From Streptomyces venezuelae (lineage in GTDB: Bacteria > Actinomycetota > Actinomycetes > Streptomycetales > Streptomycetaceae), in contig NZ_CP029189.1 of the NCBI RefSeq assembly GCF_008642275.1, positions 7,236,001-7,300,000 of the forward strand: DNA of 64,000 nucleotides, given 5' to 3'. The notes beneath the pieces are model-generated. The model ran no database searches and was not told the DNA's origin. It was given only the letters and a program-made list of their open reading frames with translations. Of this stretch, positions 1 to 7,714 are shown one piece after another (position 1 is the stretch's first letter; every line of letters begins with the position of its first letter). Position numbers and translations under genes: made by a program.

Positions 1-1469
1 TGGTCGAGGTCCGCCGCCGCGGGGTCGCCCCGCCCGGAAGCGACCTCGACCCGCTGCTGATCGCGGCCCCGCTGCTGCTCGCCCTGTGCGGGGGCCTGCT
101 GCTGGCCCGGCTCCAGCCGGTGGTCACCGGCCGGCTCGCCCGGGCGGCCGGCCACGGCTCCGGACTGGTCGGCTTCCTGGGACTCGCGCGGGCCGCCCGC
201 GGCCCGGCGGCGAACGGCGCACACGCCCGAGGCCGCGGCGGCCCCTCCGTCCTGCCGATGGTCGCGCTGCTCATCGCCCTCACCACCGGCGGGTTCGGCG
301 CCACCGTCCTGCACTCGGTGGACTCGTCCCGGCTGGGTGTGGCCCGGCTGACCGTCGGGGGCGACGCGGCGATCTCCGCGTACGGGAAGTCCCCGCTCCC
401 GGCGGGCCTCGCGAAGGCCGCGGGTGAACTGCCGGGCGTACGGACGTCCGTGCCGCTGTGGATCGACCACGACTCCTCCGTGCTCGGCACCACCGTGCGA
501 TCCAGCCAGGTCACCGTGATCGTCGCCGAGCCGGCCGCGTACGCGGAGCTGTCCCGGGTCCTCGGCTGCGGGGCCTTCGAGCCCGCCCTGCTGGCCACCG
601 GCGGTGCCCCGTCCGCCGACGCCCCGGTGCCCGCGCTGTTCAGCAAGGGCATGGCCGGGCAGGTCGTGCAGGGCGGCACGTACGCGGTGCAGCCCGGTGA
701 CGGCGGGGAGGTGAAGGTACGGGTCGCGGGCCTGGTCGACTGCACCCCGGCCCATCCGGCGCGGGACGCCGCCACCGTGGTCCTGCCGACCGGTGCCGCC
801 ACGGCCGTCATGGGCGGCGCCGACCACCCGAACCGGTGGCTCGGCCTCGGCGACGTCGACGGTGACCGGCTGCGCGAGCTCGTGCGCTCCAGGCTCCCGG
901 CGCCGTCCGGGGCTCCCGCCCCCGCGCCGGCACCGATCCCGGGTTCCGGTTCCGCGCAGGGTCCGGCCCCGCTCGACGACGTGTACCCCGTACACACCAG
1001 CGCCGAGGCCGTCACCGCTCTGGGCGCCGACCCGCTGCAGCGCTCGGCGCAGCGCCTGTTCTGGGCCTCCATGGCCGGAGCAGCCGGTTTCGCGCTGCTG
1101 GCCGTACTGCTGACGCTGATGCGGACCGTTCCCGAACGCGCGGCCCTGCTGGCCCGGCTGCGCACGATGGGACTGCGCCGCAGGCAGGGCGTGGCCCTGA
1201 TCCTCGCCGAGACCCTGCCGCAGACCCTGGCCGCGACGCTGGGCGGGGCCCTGGTGGCGGCCGCCGCCGTGGCCCTGCTGGGACCGGCGATGGACCTGTC
1301 CACGCTGGTCGGCGCGCACGTGCCGCACGGGGTGCGGCTGGCGGCAGGGCCCGTACTGACCCAGGCCCTCGGCCTGGCCGCCCTGGTCGCCGCCGCCGTG
1401 TTCGCCGAAGCGGCGACGTCCGGCCGGCGGCAGATCACCACCGAGTTGAGAGCGGGAGACCAGCGTTGA
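1..1469 (+). CDS. ABC transporter permease, FtsX-like (5' truncated by window edge)
   Basis: The frame is open from base 3, so the true start lies upstream and only about the last 489 residues are present. The visible part has a membrane segment near the left edge, a long extracytoplasmic region of about 250 residues, and three C-terminal hydrophobic helices (around positions 1065-1125, 1195-1290 and 1350-1425). This is the layout of a MacB/FtsX-type permease. The stop overlaps the TTG start of the next gene by 4 bases (1466-1469), so the ATPase is translationally coupled. Its role is probably export or lipid/peptide handling; the substrate cannot be read. Pro/Ala-rich inserts in the extracytoplasmic part (around 895-965) look like flexible linker. 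Confidence 0.85.
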   Translation, partial: VEVRRRGVAPPGSDLDPLLIAAPLLLALCGGLLLARLQPVVTGRLARAAGHGSGLVGFLGLARAARGPAANGAHARGRGGPSVLPMVALLIALTTGGFGATVLHSVDSSRLGVARLTVGGDAAISAYGKSPLPAGLAKAAGELPGVRTSVPLWIDHDSSVLGTTVRSSQVTVIVAEPAAYAELSRVLGCGAFEPALLATGGAPSADAPVPALFSKGMAGQVVQGGTYAVQPGDGGEVKVRVAGLVDCTPAHPARDAATVVLPTGAATAVMGGADHPNRWLGLGDVDGDRLRELVRSRLPAPSGAPAPAPAPIPGSGSAQGPAPLDDVYPVHTSAEAVTALGADPLQRSAQRLFWASMAGAAGFALLAVLLTLMRTVPERAALLARLRTMGLRRRQGVALILAETLPQTLAATLGGALVAAAAVALLGPAMDLSTLVGAHVPHGVRLAAGPVLTQALGLAALVAAAVFAEAATSGRRQITTELRAGDQR

Positions 1470-2425
1470 ACACCGACCAGCCGACGTACGAGGAACTGCG
1501 CCGCCGGGCGACGGCTGCCACGCTGCCGCGCACCCCGGCGGCGGACGCCGCGATCGCCTGCGACCGCCTGGTCCGGATCTTCAGCCAGGACGGCATCGAG
1601 GTACAGGCCCTCCAGGGGCTGGAGCTGACGGTCGAACAGGGCGACCTCATGGCCCTCGTCGGCGCCTCCGGCAGTGGCAAGTCCACCCTCTTGAACATCC
1701 TGGCCGGCCTGGACGTCCCCACGGCCGGCAGCGCCGCGGTCGCGGGCTACGACCTGCTGGAACTCTCGGCGCGGGACCGGCTGCGCTACCGGCGCGAGGC
1801 GGTCGGCTTCGTCTTCCAGCAGACGGCCCGCAACCTGCTGCCGTTCCTGACGGCCGCTCAGAACGTCGCCCTGCCGATGCAGCTGAAGGGCGAGCGCCCC
1901 CGTCGCGGCGCGGGCGCCCGCCGCGCGGCCAGGGTCGGGGACATCCTGGAGGCCCTCGGGATAGGCGACCTCGCGCACCGCCGCCCGGCGGAGCTGTCCG
2001 GAGGCCAGCAGCAGCGGGTCGCGATCGCCGTGGCGATGGCGAACGACCCCAAGGTGCTGCTCGCCGACGAACCCACGGGCGAACTGGACTCCGAGACGGC
2101 CGCGGCGGTCTTCGAGACCTTCCGGACCGTGAACAAGGAACTCGGCGTGACGGTGGTCATCGTGACGCACGACCCCATGGTGGCGGGCGAGGTCCGCCGC
2201 ACCGTGGCGATCCGCGACGGCCGCACCAGCAGCGAGGTCCTGCGCCGCCTGGTCACCGACGAACACGGCGAGGAGTCCGTCAGCGAACGGGAGTACGTCG
2301 TCCTCGACCGCTCCGGACGCGTCCAGCTCCCCCCGAAGTTCCTGGAGGCCCTGGGCATGGAGCACCGCGTCGCGGTCGACCTGGCCCCTGACCACATCGC
2401 ACTGCGCCCGGACGGCGCCCACTGA
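1466..2425 (+). CDS. ABC transporter ATP-binding protein with AbrB-like C-terminal tail
   Basis: This 319-residue MacB/LolD-type ATPase is the partner of the FtsX permease. Walker A GASGSGKST lies at residues 66-74, the LSGGQQQR signature at about 177-184, Walker B/D-loop LLADEPTGELDSE at about 198-210 and the switch His in VTHD at about 233-236. The start is TTG and overlaps the permease stop by 4 bases. The protein runs about 70 residues past a usual 230-250-residue LolD/MacB ATPase. Residues 275-314 read as a swapped-hairpin AbrB/SpoVT pattern (VVLDRSGRVQLPPKFLEALG, then a second strand RVAVDLAPDHIALRP). That tail could mediate dimerisation or DNA contact; the domain call is by eye. ATP hydrolysis should drive the transporter at the cytoplasmic membrane face. 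Confidence 0.93.
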   Translation: MNTDQPTYEELRRRATAATLPRTPAADAAIACDRLVRIFSQDGIEVQALQGLELTVEQGDLMALVGASGSGKSTLLNILAGLDVPTAGSAAVAGYDLLELSARDRLRYRREAVGFVFQQTARNLLPFLTAAQNVALPMQLKGERPRRGAGARRAARVGDILEALGIGDLAHRRPAELSGGQQQRVAIAVAMANDPKVLLADEPTGELDSETAAAVFETFRTVNKELGVTVVIVTHDPMVAGEVRRTVAIRDGRTSSEVLRRLVTDEHGEESVSEREYVVLDRSGRVQLPPKFLEALGMEHRVAVDLAPDHIALRPDGAH

Positions 2426-2610
2426 GAGCCACGCCGCCCGCGGGACGGGACGCCACCGGCCCGCCGATGCCGGCGGCCGACCGGTTTCCCGCCGCGCGGG
2501 GAGCGGCGCACCCCCGGCTCCACGGCAGCCCGGCCGTCCAGCCGGGAGGAGGAGCCTTCGGACCCGGCAGTCGGCACGGCACCGGACAGCGCCGGTGAGA
2601 GCTGCGTCAC

Positions 2611-2634
2611 GGCCGGCACCGTCCCGTGCCGGCC
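2611..2634. terminator. candidate hairpin terminator after the ABC operon
   Basis: Nine-base perfect arms GGCCGGCAC / GTGCCGGCC enclose a 6-nt loop. There is no T-tract, which is common for actinomycete terminators. It lies 186 bp past the ATPase stop, so its assignment to that operon is tentative. Confidence 0.4.
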
Positions 2635-2846
2635 CGTCGGCGGTGTGGAATGCGCCACTTGTGGGGGTCGGTGGTGAAGCGGGCGGCGCGCCCGGTGGAC
2701 GTACCGATCCCGCGCAACTCGCGGGTGGCCAGCACAAACGCCGGTTCCGGGCCGTTTCCAGGGTCAATCGCACGCGAGTGAACAAATAGGGCAAAACGTC
2801 CTCTTCCTACCACAACTCCCTTTGCGGTCATATGGGATTTGATGGT

Positions 2847-2874
2847 GTGTCAGCCCGAACGTGCGGGACATAAT
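2847..2874 (+). promoter_or_regulatory. candidate sigma-70/HrdB-type promoter for the PIG-L gene
   Basis: A -35-like GTGTCA (2847-2852) and a -10-like CATAAT (2869-2874, five of six consensus bases) are separated by 16 bp. They sit about 95 bp upstream of the chosen ATG in a locally AT-rich patch. Prediction from consensus only. Confidence 0.35.
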
Positions 2875-2970
2875 CGGCCGCGGTCGTCTCCGGAAGCAGT
2901 GGAGCCATCGGGACACCGATCGACCTCCCAGGCGGATCGCCGCACCGGACCGACCCTCAAGGCGCTGTAC

Positions 2971-5112
2971 ATGTCCCTGGCCCGCCGCACCCGACTCGCG
3001 GCCCTGCTCGCCGCGCTCTCCGTCGGCACCGCCGGCGTCACGGCCTGGGCCTACGGACACGACACCGAGCACCCCCGGACGGCCCCCGCGGCGCTGGTCA
3101 GCCCGAGCGTGACCGAGGGGTCCACCCTCCAGGTCGTCGCGCACCCCGACGACGACCTCTTCTTCATGAACCCCGACCTGAGCCGGTCCATATCGACCGG
3201 CATCAAGGTCACCACCGTCTACCTGACCTCCGGCGAGTCCGACGGCAGGAACGAGGCGCACAGCCCCCACCTGCAGGACACGGCGGGCCCCTCCGACCGT
3301 GCCGCCTACGCGGAGGCCCGGCAGAACGGCATACGCGCCGCCTACGCCCAGATGGCCACCGGGGACCGGGCCGGCGCCTGGCGGCGCACGTCCGTACCCA
3401 CGGCCGGCGGCGGCAGCGCCGAGGTGGACGTCCTCGTCGACCGGCCCCAGGTCAATCTCGTGTGGATGGAGCTGCGCGAGGCCCGCAGCATCTCCGGGGA
3501 CAACCCGGAGAGCCTCCGCGGCCTGTGGGACGGCAGGACCCCCGCCCTCGGCGCGCAGCTGACCTCCGGGACCCCGGTCGAGGACTGGTTCTCCTACACC
3601 AAGGACCAGGCCGTGGCCGCCATAGCGGGCGTGTTCGAGGCCTACCGGCCGACGACGATACGGACGCAGGACCCGACCCCCGGCCGGGCGGAGAACGGCG
3701 GAGCCTTCCTCGACCACCAGGACCACGTCTACGGCGCCCGCTTCGTGCAGGCCGCCGCCGAGCGCTACGCGAAGACCTCCGACCGGCCGCACTTCTCGGT
3801 CCAGAACTACGTGAGCTACCCGAACAGCTCCCTGCCCCCGACGCTCGACCCGCAGACCGCCGAGGAGAAGCTCGGCTACCTCAAGACCTACGCCTGGACC
3901 GACCACCAGGACTGGTGCGGCAGCCCCGCCGGATGCGGCGACCGCAAGACCGCGACCCGGCCCACCGGCGCCGGCTGGAGCCAGACCATCCGCTACAGCC
4001 GCGGTGACGGCACCTCCTGGATGACCGAGGGCGTCTCCGGACGGCTGTGGGCCTTCGCCGCACTGGACGGCCGCATGGCGTACTGGTCGCGCAGCGGCCC
4101 GCAGGCCCTGTGGCAGGGCCCCGCGTTCCTGCCCGGCGACGGCATCGACTCCGGGGCGGCCGCCGTCCGCCTCTGGGACGGCCGGATCGGCGTCTTCGCC
4201 ACCCGCACCACCCTGGGCGCCACACCCGAGGAGTACGGCCGGGAGATCGTCTACGCCGTCCAGGGCACGGTCGACGGCGGGTTCGGCCCGTGGCGGTCGC
4301 TGGGCACCCCGGACACCGTGGACCGGTCGGGCACCTCGGCCATCAGCGGGCCGTCCGTGGCCGTGGACGCCGAGGGCCGGATGACGGTGTACGTCCGCGA
4401 TTCCCGCCGGACACTGCGCGCCCGCGCGCAGCAGACCCCGGGCGGCGACTTCGGCGCGTGGCAGGCCCTGGGCGGCGCCGGCCTCCAGGGCGACCCGGTC
4501 ACCGCGATCGACGCGTCGGGGCGGCGCCACGTGTACGCGGCGACCGCCGGGTCGGTACTGGCCTGGGTCCAGCCGGCACCGGACGCCCCGTTCGGCGGCC
4601 CCGTGGCCACCGGGCTGCCCCAGACGACGGGCGCGCTCTCGGTCCGGCCGGAGGGCGACGGCGTCCGCCTGTTCTTCCGCAGGCCCGGCATCGGCACCGT
4701 CGCCACGAGCCTGGCCCGCGCGGGCGGGCCGGCGCCGGAGTTCTCCCCCGTCGCCGAGGCCGGCGGCCTCGGCGGCTACGGCGCCGTGGGCATAGCGGGA
4801 GACCTGCTCGCCGGCCGGGCGGGCGCGGGCACGGTCGGCGTGGCGGCCGCCGAAGGACCGCAGCCCTGGCAGGAGTCCCAGATGCTGTACACGGGCGCGC
4901 CGGCCGGTGTCGCCGAAGGAGCCGGCACGGCCGTCGCCGCGGCGCTCGGCCTGGACGCCGATCTGCACGTCATCACGACCGTCCCGGCCGGCGGCGCCAC
5001 GCCCCCCGGAGGCCGGACACCCGCCCCGTGGCACCGGGCCGTCCAGCCCTGGACGCTCGCGCAGGCCGGCCGCCCCGGCACGTCCGTCGCCGGAGGACAG
5101 CCCCCGAGGTGA
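2971..5112 (+). CDS. secreted PIG-L family deacetylase with C-terminal lectin/sialidase-like repeats
   Basis: 713 residues. The ATG at 2971 gives a clean signal peptide (MSLARRTRLAALLAALSVGT, cleavage near residue 27). An upstream in-frame TTG at 2839 would add 44 residues of non-signal sequence, so I prefer the internal ATG although its ribosome binding site is poor. Residues 57-62 are AHPDDD, the metal-binding motif of GlcNAc-PI de-N-acetylases (PIG-L/LmbE); a second His motif, DHQDH, occurs at about residue 250. The following 350 residues carry repeated W/G/F-rich strands (DGRMAYWSRS, FGPWRSLG, FGAWQALG) like the PLL/tachylectin-type beta-propellers attached to secreted PIG-L proteins. It probably removes N-acetyl groups from an extracellular amino sugar; the substrate is unknown. 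Confidence 0.88.
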   Translation: MSLARRTRLAALLAALSVGTAGVTAWAYGHDTEHPRTAPAALVSPSVTEGSTLQVVAHPDDDLFFMNPDLSRSISTGIKVTTVYLTSGESDGRNEAHSPHLQDTAGPSDRAAYAEARQNGIRAAYAQMATGDRAGAWRRTSVPTAGGGSAEVDVLVDRPQVNLVWMELREARSISGDNPESLRGLWDGRTPALGAQLTSGTPVEDWFSYTKDQAVAAIAGVFEAYRPTTIRTQDPTPGRAENGGAFLDHQDHVYGARFVQAAAERYAKTSDRPHFSVQNYVSYPNSSLPPTLDPQTAEEKLGYLKTYAWTDHQDWCGSPAGCGDRKTATRPTGAGWSQTIRYSRGDGTSWMTEGVSGRLWAFAALDGRMAYWSRSGPQALWQGPAFLPGDGIDSGAAAVRLWDGRIGVFATRTTLGATPEEYGREIVYAVQGTVDGGFGPWRSLGTPDTVDRSGTSAISGPSVAVDAEGRMTVYVRDSRRTLRARAQQTPGGDFGAWQALGGAGLQGDPVTAIDASGRRHVYAATAGSVLAWVQPAPDAPFGGPVATGLPQTTGALSVRPEGDGVRLFFRRPGIGTVATSLARAGGPAPEFSPVAEAGGLGGYGAVGIAGDLLAGRAGAGTVGVAAAEGPQPWQESQMLYTGAPAGVAEGAGTAVAAALGLDADLHVITTVPAGGATPPGGRTPAPWHRAVQPWTLAQAGRPGTSVAGGQPPR

Positions 5113-5254
5113 CCTGCGCCGCGGCGCCCACCGCGGCACCGGCACCCCCGGACCGCCGGGTGGCAGGGCGGAGGGGAGCGGGCGAGGATGGCAGCCGGAC
5201 CACCTCGCGCAGCCAGGGCGGCCGCAATCGGACCAACGGGCGATCGGGGCTTCC

Positions 5255-5779
5255 ATGACCCCTCCTCTCCACTCGTGCCGACGCACGTGCGCGGGCCCCG
5301 CGGCGATGCGCGCCCTCGCCGCCCTCGCCGCGTGCACGGCACTGGTGGCCGGATGCGGCAACGGCACCGGGCCCGACCCGGGGTATCCGGAGCTCGGGGC
5401 GACGCTGCGCTCGCTCTCCCGCGGACTCGACGAGGCCTGTGAGCCGACACAGACCCCGGAAGGCTGTGCGCGGGACCTCGACACCCTCACGGCTCCGACG
5501 GAGCGGGCCTTCGCCCAGGCCCTGGAGCACCGGCTGCTCGACGCCGGCAGCGTGGCGGCGATGAACGAACTGGACAGGGCCAGGGCACTGCGCGTCGCCG
5601 CCGCCGAGGAGGCCCGGTCCCGGCAGGATCCGCAGCACGTCCCCCTCGCACGCGCGGTGGCGGCCGAGAAGCTCGCGTACCAGCGCCTGCTCGCCGAGCT
5701 GGAGCGCCTGCGCACCGCTCCGCCGCCCGGTGACCGGACGGACCCGGTCCGAGGCGCTGCGACCCTGATGAAGGGCTGA
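5255..5779 (+). CDS. putative lipoprotein of unknown function
   Basis: 174 residues. The sequence MRALAALAACTALVAGC is a lipoprotein signal with lipobox LVAG-C, so the mature protein should be anchored to the outer face of the membrane. Starts are possible at 5255 and at 5306 (the Met of the signal itself); I took the first. The mature part is helical and charged, with two Cys in EACEPTQTPEGCARDL that could form a disulphide. No enzyme motif is visible. It ends 4 bp from the stop of the convergent gene and lies 142 bp after the PIG-L gene, possibly in the same transcript. Confidence 0.65.
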   Translation: MTPPLHSCRRTCAGPAAMRALAALAACTALVAGCGNGTGPDPGYPELGATLRSLSRGLDEACEPTQTPEGCARDLDTLTAPTERAFAQALEHRLLDAGSVAAMNELDRARALRVAAAEEARSRQDPQHVPLARAVAAEKLAYQRLLAELERLRTAPPPGDRTDPVRGAATLMKG

Positions 5780-5783
5780 AGGG

Positions 5784-7268
5784 CTACCGGCTCCGCGGTG
5801 GTGCGGGGAGCGCTTCGCCGTCGAGTACCACCAGGGTGAGCACGACGATCGAGCCCGTCCACGCCAGGGGCGCGACCGACGAGGGCCTGCCGGCCCGGTC
5901 CACCTTCTCGGGCAGCTCCCCGAGCGGGTTCCGCTTGGCCAGGATCCAGTCCAGGACCCGCCCGGCCTTCGCCTGCTGCCCCGTACCCGCCCATGCGAGG
6001 GCGAAGAACGACGTGCTGGGGGTCCAGGCGTTGGCACCCCAGGGCGCGGTCGGATCGTTCCCGGGGGTGAGCCCGCCGTTGGGCAGCAGCAGCGCCTTGT
6101 ACGTGGTGTCCAGCGCCCGCGGCAGATCGGCCGGGGCGGTGTTGAAGGGCGGTGCCATGAAGGCCACCGCGCTGTCCCGGCCGTGCTGTCCGTCGACGGT
6201 GCGCTGATAGCCGAGGGGGGCGAACTTCCGGGAGATCCCGGTGGAGAGCCGCCCGGCGGCGCCGGACCAGCGGGCCGCGTCCTGCGGCCGGTCCAGCTCG
6301 CCGGCGAGGAACGTGGCGGCGTTGAGTCCGGCGAGCAGGGGTGCGGCCGTACCGAGGTTGGTGGTGGTCGTCATCACCTCCCAGTAGTCCGGGGAGGCCG
6401 GGGGCAGCCCGTCCGCCCCGAGGGAGGCCGCGGCGCGGTCGGCCGCCTTGCGGATCATCGGGTAGAGGGCGGTCAGCCGGGCGAGGCGGGTGGGGGGAGG
6501 GGCCGTCAGGTACCACTGCCAGGTCGCCCACGGCACCCAGCCGTTGGCGTCGAGCTGCCACCGCCTGCTGTCCGGCGGGCCGGATCCGTCGAGTTCCGTC
6601 CGCGCGTCCCAGGTGCCGTCCCGGCGCTGGGTCGCGGCGCTGTAGCGCAGGATCCGGTAGGCCTCGGCGTCGTGGCCGGTGTGCGCGAACGCGGCGGAGG
6701 CGAAGCTGGAGTCGCGCGGCCAGGAGTACATCCAGCCGGGGGACCAGCCCGCCGCCATGGCCCCGTTCGGCCGCAGCAGGGCGCGCATGGCCAGCAGGGC
6801 CCGCTCCGCCGCCGCGCGCTGGGCCGCGGACCTGCCCGGCACCCGGCCGGCGGCCAGCCAGTCGCGGCTCTCGGCGATCTGCAGGCGGGCCGTCGGGTTC
6901 TCCGGGGGCACCACGACCGACTCCGCCCGGCCGGTGGGGAGGTACCTCCACCGGCCGGACAGCAGCCGCAGTACGTGGCTCCGCTCGACGTACTGCGCGC
7001 CCCCGGCGGAGGCGGAGGTGACGCCCTCGGCGGCGGTGGTGTTGGACAGGAGCCCGATGGTGGGCGCGACGAGCATCGACAGCGGTGCGTACCGGCCCTC
7101 CGCGTCGCCGTGGCTCTGGTGTCCGAGGGGCCGGACGAAGAACAGCGGCCGCTCCTCCCCGGAGGGACGGGCGGCCGGGCTCCCGGCGACACACACGGGG
7201 AGGGCGACGCTCGCGATGCCCGCCGTGACGGCCGCCCAGCGGACGAGCAGGGCAGCGGCAGGAGACAT
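5784..7268 (-). CDS. secreted glycoside hydrolase family 15-like (glucoamylase-type) protein
   Basis: 494 residues. The ATG at 7268 is preceded by AGAAGGAG at good spacing and opens a signal peptide (MSPAAALLVRWAAVTAGIAS). An in-frame upstream extension to 7679 is Arg-rich and is not believed. The body is an (alpha/alpha)6-toroid pattern of GH15-like proteins: GWMYSWPRDSSFASAAFAHTG (trimmed here to PRDSSFA and AFAHTG as key parts), DANGWVPWATWQWY, SPDYWEVM and PWGANAWTPSTSFFALAW. Family knowledge suggests hydrolysis of an alpha-linked polysaccharide outside the cell; I could not identify both catalytic acids with confidence. It is divergent from the DUF6056-like gene across a 446-bp region containing two tandem repeats. 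Confidence 0.78.
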   Translation of the reverse strand: MSPAAALLVRWAAVTAGIASVALPVCVAGSPAARPSGEERPLFFVRPLGHQSHGDAEGRYAPLSMLVAPTIGLLSNTTAAEGVTSASAGGAQYVERSHVLRLLSGRWRYLPTGRAESVVVPPENPTARLQIAESRDWLAAGRVPGRSAAQRAAAERALLAMRALLRPNGAMAAGWSPGWMYSWPRDSSFASAAFAHTGHDAEAYRILRYSAATQRRDGTWDARTELDGSGPPDSRRWQLDANGWVPWATWQWYLTAPPPTRLARLTALYPMIRKAADRAAASLGADGLPPASPDYWEVMTTTTNLGTAAPLLAGLNAATFLAGELDRPQDAARWSGAAGRLSTGISRKFAPLGYQRTVDGQHGRDSAVAFMAPPFNTAPADLPRALDTTYKALLLPNGGLTPGNDPTAPWGANAWTPSTSFFALAWAGTGQQAKAGRVLDWILAKRNPLGELPEKVDRAGRPSSVAPLAWTGSIVVLTLVVLDGEALPAPPRSR

Positions 7269-7286
7269 CGCCACTCCTTCTGTCGG

Positions 7287-7328
7287 GCTTCCGTGCGCGG
7301 GCTTGCGTGCGCGGGCTTGCGTGCGCGC
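7287..7328. repeat. tandem repeat, 3 x 14 bp
   Basis: Three head-to-tail units of GCTTGCGTGCGCGG (first unit GCTTCCG..., last unit ending GC). The array lies 19 bp upstream of the GH15-like start codon, in its likely 5' untranslated region. Confidence 0.85.
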
Positions 7329-7457
7329 ACCCCCGGAGCTCCCATCGTGGGCCGCGGGTCCGGGGCCCGCCACGGCACACCCGCCGGCCGGGTGACGGAA
7401 GGGAGGGGCCCGAGGAGACCCCATGTCCCGCACACGACCGACGGAGCGGCAGGCGCA

Positions 7458-7517
7458 GCAGCGGGCGGAGCAACGGACGGAGCAACGGACGGAGCAACGG
7501 ACGCGGCAGCGGATCGG
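7458..7517. repeat. tandem repeat, 5 x 12 bp
   Basis: Five units based on GCAACGGACGGA; units 2 and 3 are identical and the outer ones diverge by one to four bases. It is intergenic, about 200 bp upstream of the DUF6056-like start. Confidence 0.85.
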
Positions 7518-7714
7518 CGGCCGGGTCCGGGGCGAAGTCCCCCGTGGCGCACGGGAGGAGGGCCGCCGGCCCGGCCCCGGCACCGCCCCGCTCGGATGCC
7601 GCTGGGCGGTGGACCGTGCACATTGGTGTGACCGGAACCGGGCGGGTGCACCGCACGTCGCACGCCGCGACGCGCACACCGCTCCGGCCGCGCTTCGCTG
7701 CGAAGGACTGGTGG

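Larger units (their letters stand above)
2426..2970. other. 545-bp intergenic region
   Basis: No convincing gene is present. It holds a GC-rich hairpin (2611-2634) that may terminate the ABC operon, then an unusually AT-rich stretch (about 2770-2875) that carries the best candidate promoter for the PIG-L gene. A 74-codon frame on the minus strand (2607-2831) lacks a ribosome binding site and recognisable content. Confidence 0.5.
7269..7714. other. 446-bp divergent intergenic region with tandem repeats
   Basis: This region separates the minus-strand GH15-like gene from the plus-strand DUF6056-like gene. It contains two short tandem repeats (7287-7328 and 7458-7517) and must hold both promoters. 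I saw no convincing gene in it; frames that cross it are Arg/Pro-rich with the composition of non-coding GC-rich DNA. Confidence 0.5.

Noticed and set aside
2607..2831. Small minus-strand reading frame upstream of the PIG-L gene
   Set aside because: No ribosome binding site, Arg-rich low-information sequence, and it overlaps the best promoter candidate.
4907..5254. N-terminal extension of the lipoprotein gene
   Set aside because: It would bury the lipobox signal 130 residues into the protein and overlaps the end of the PIG-L gene.
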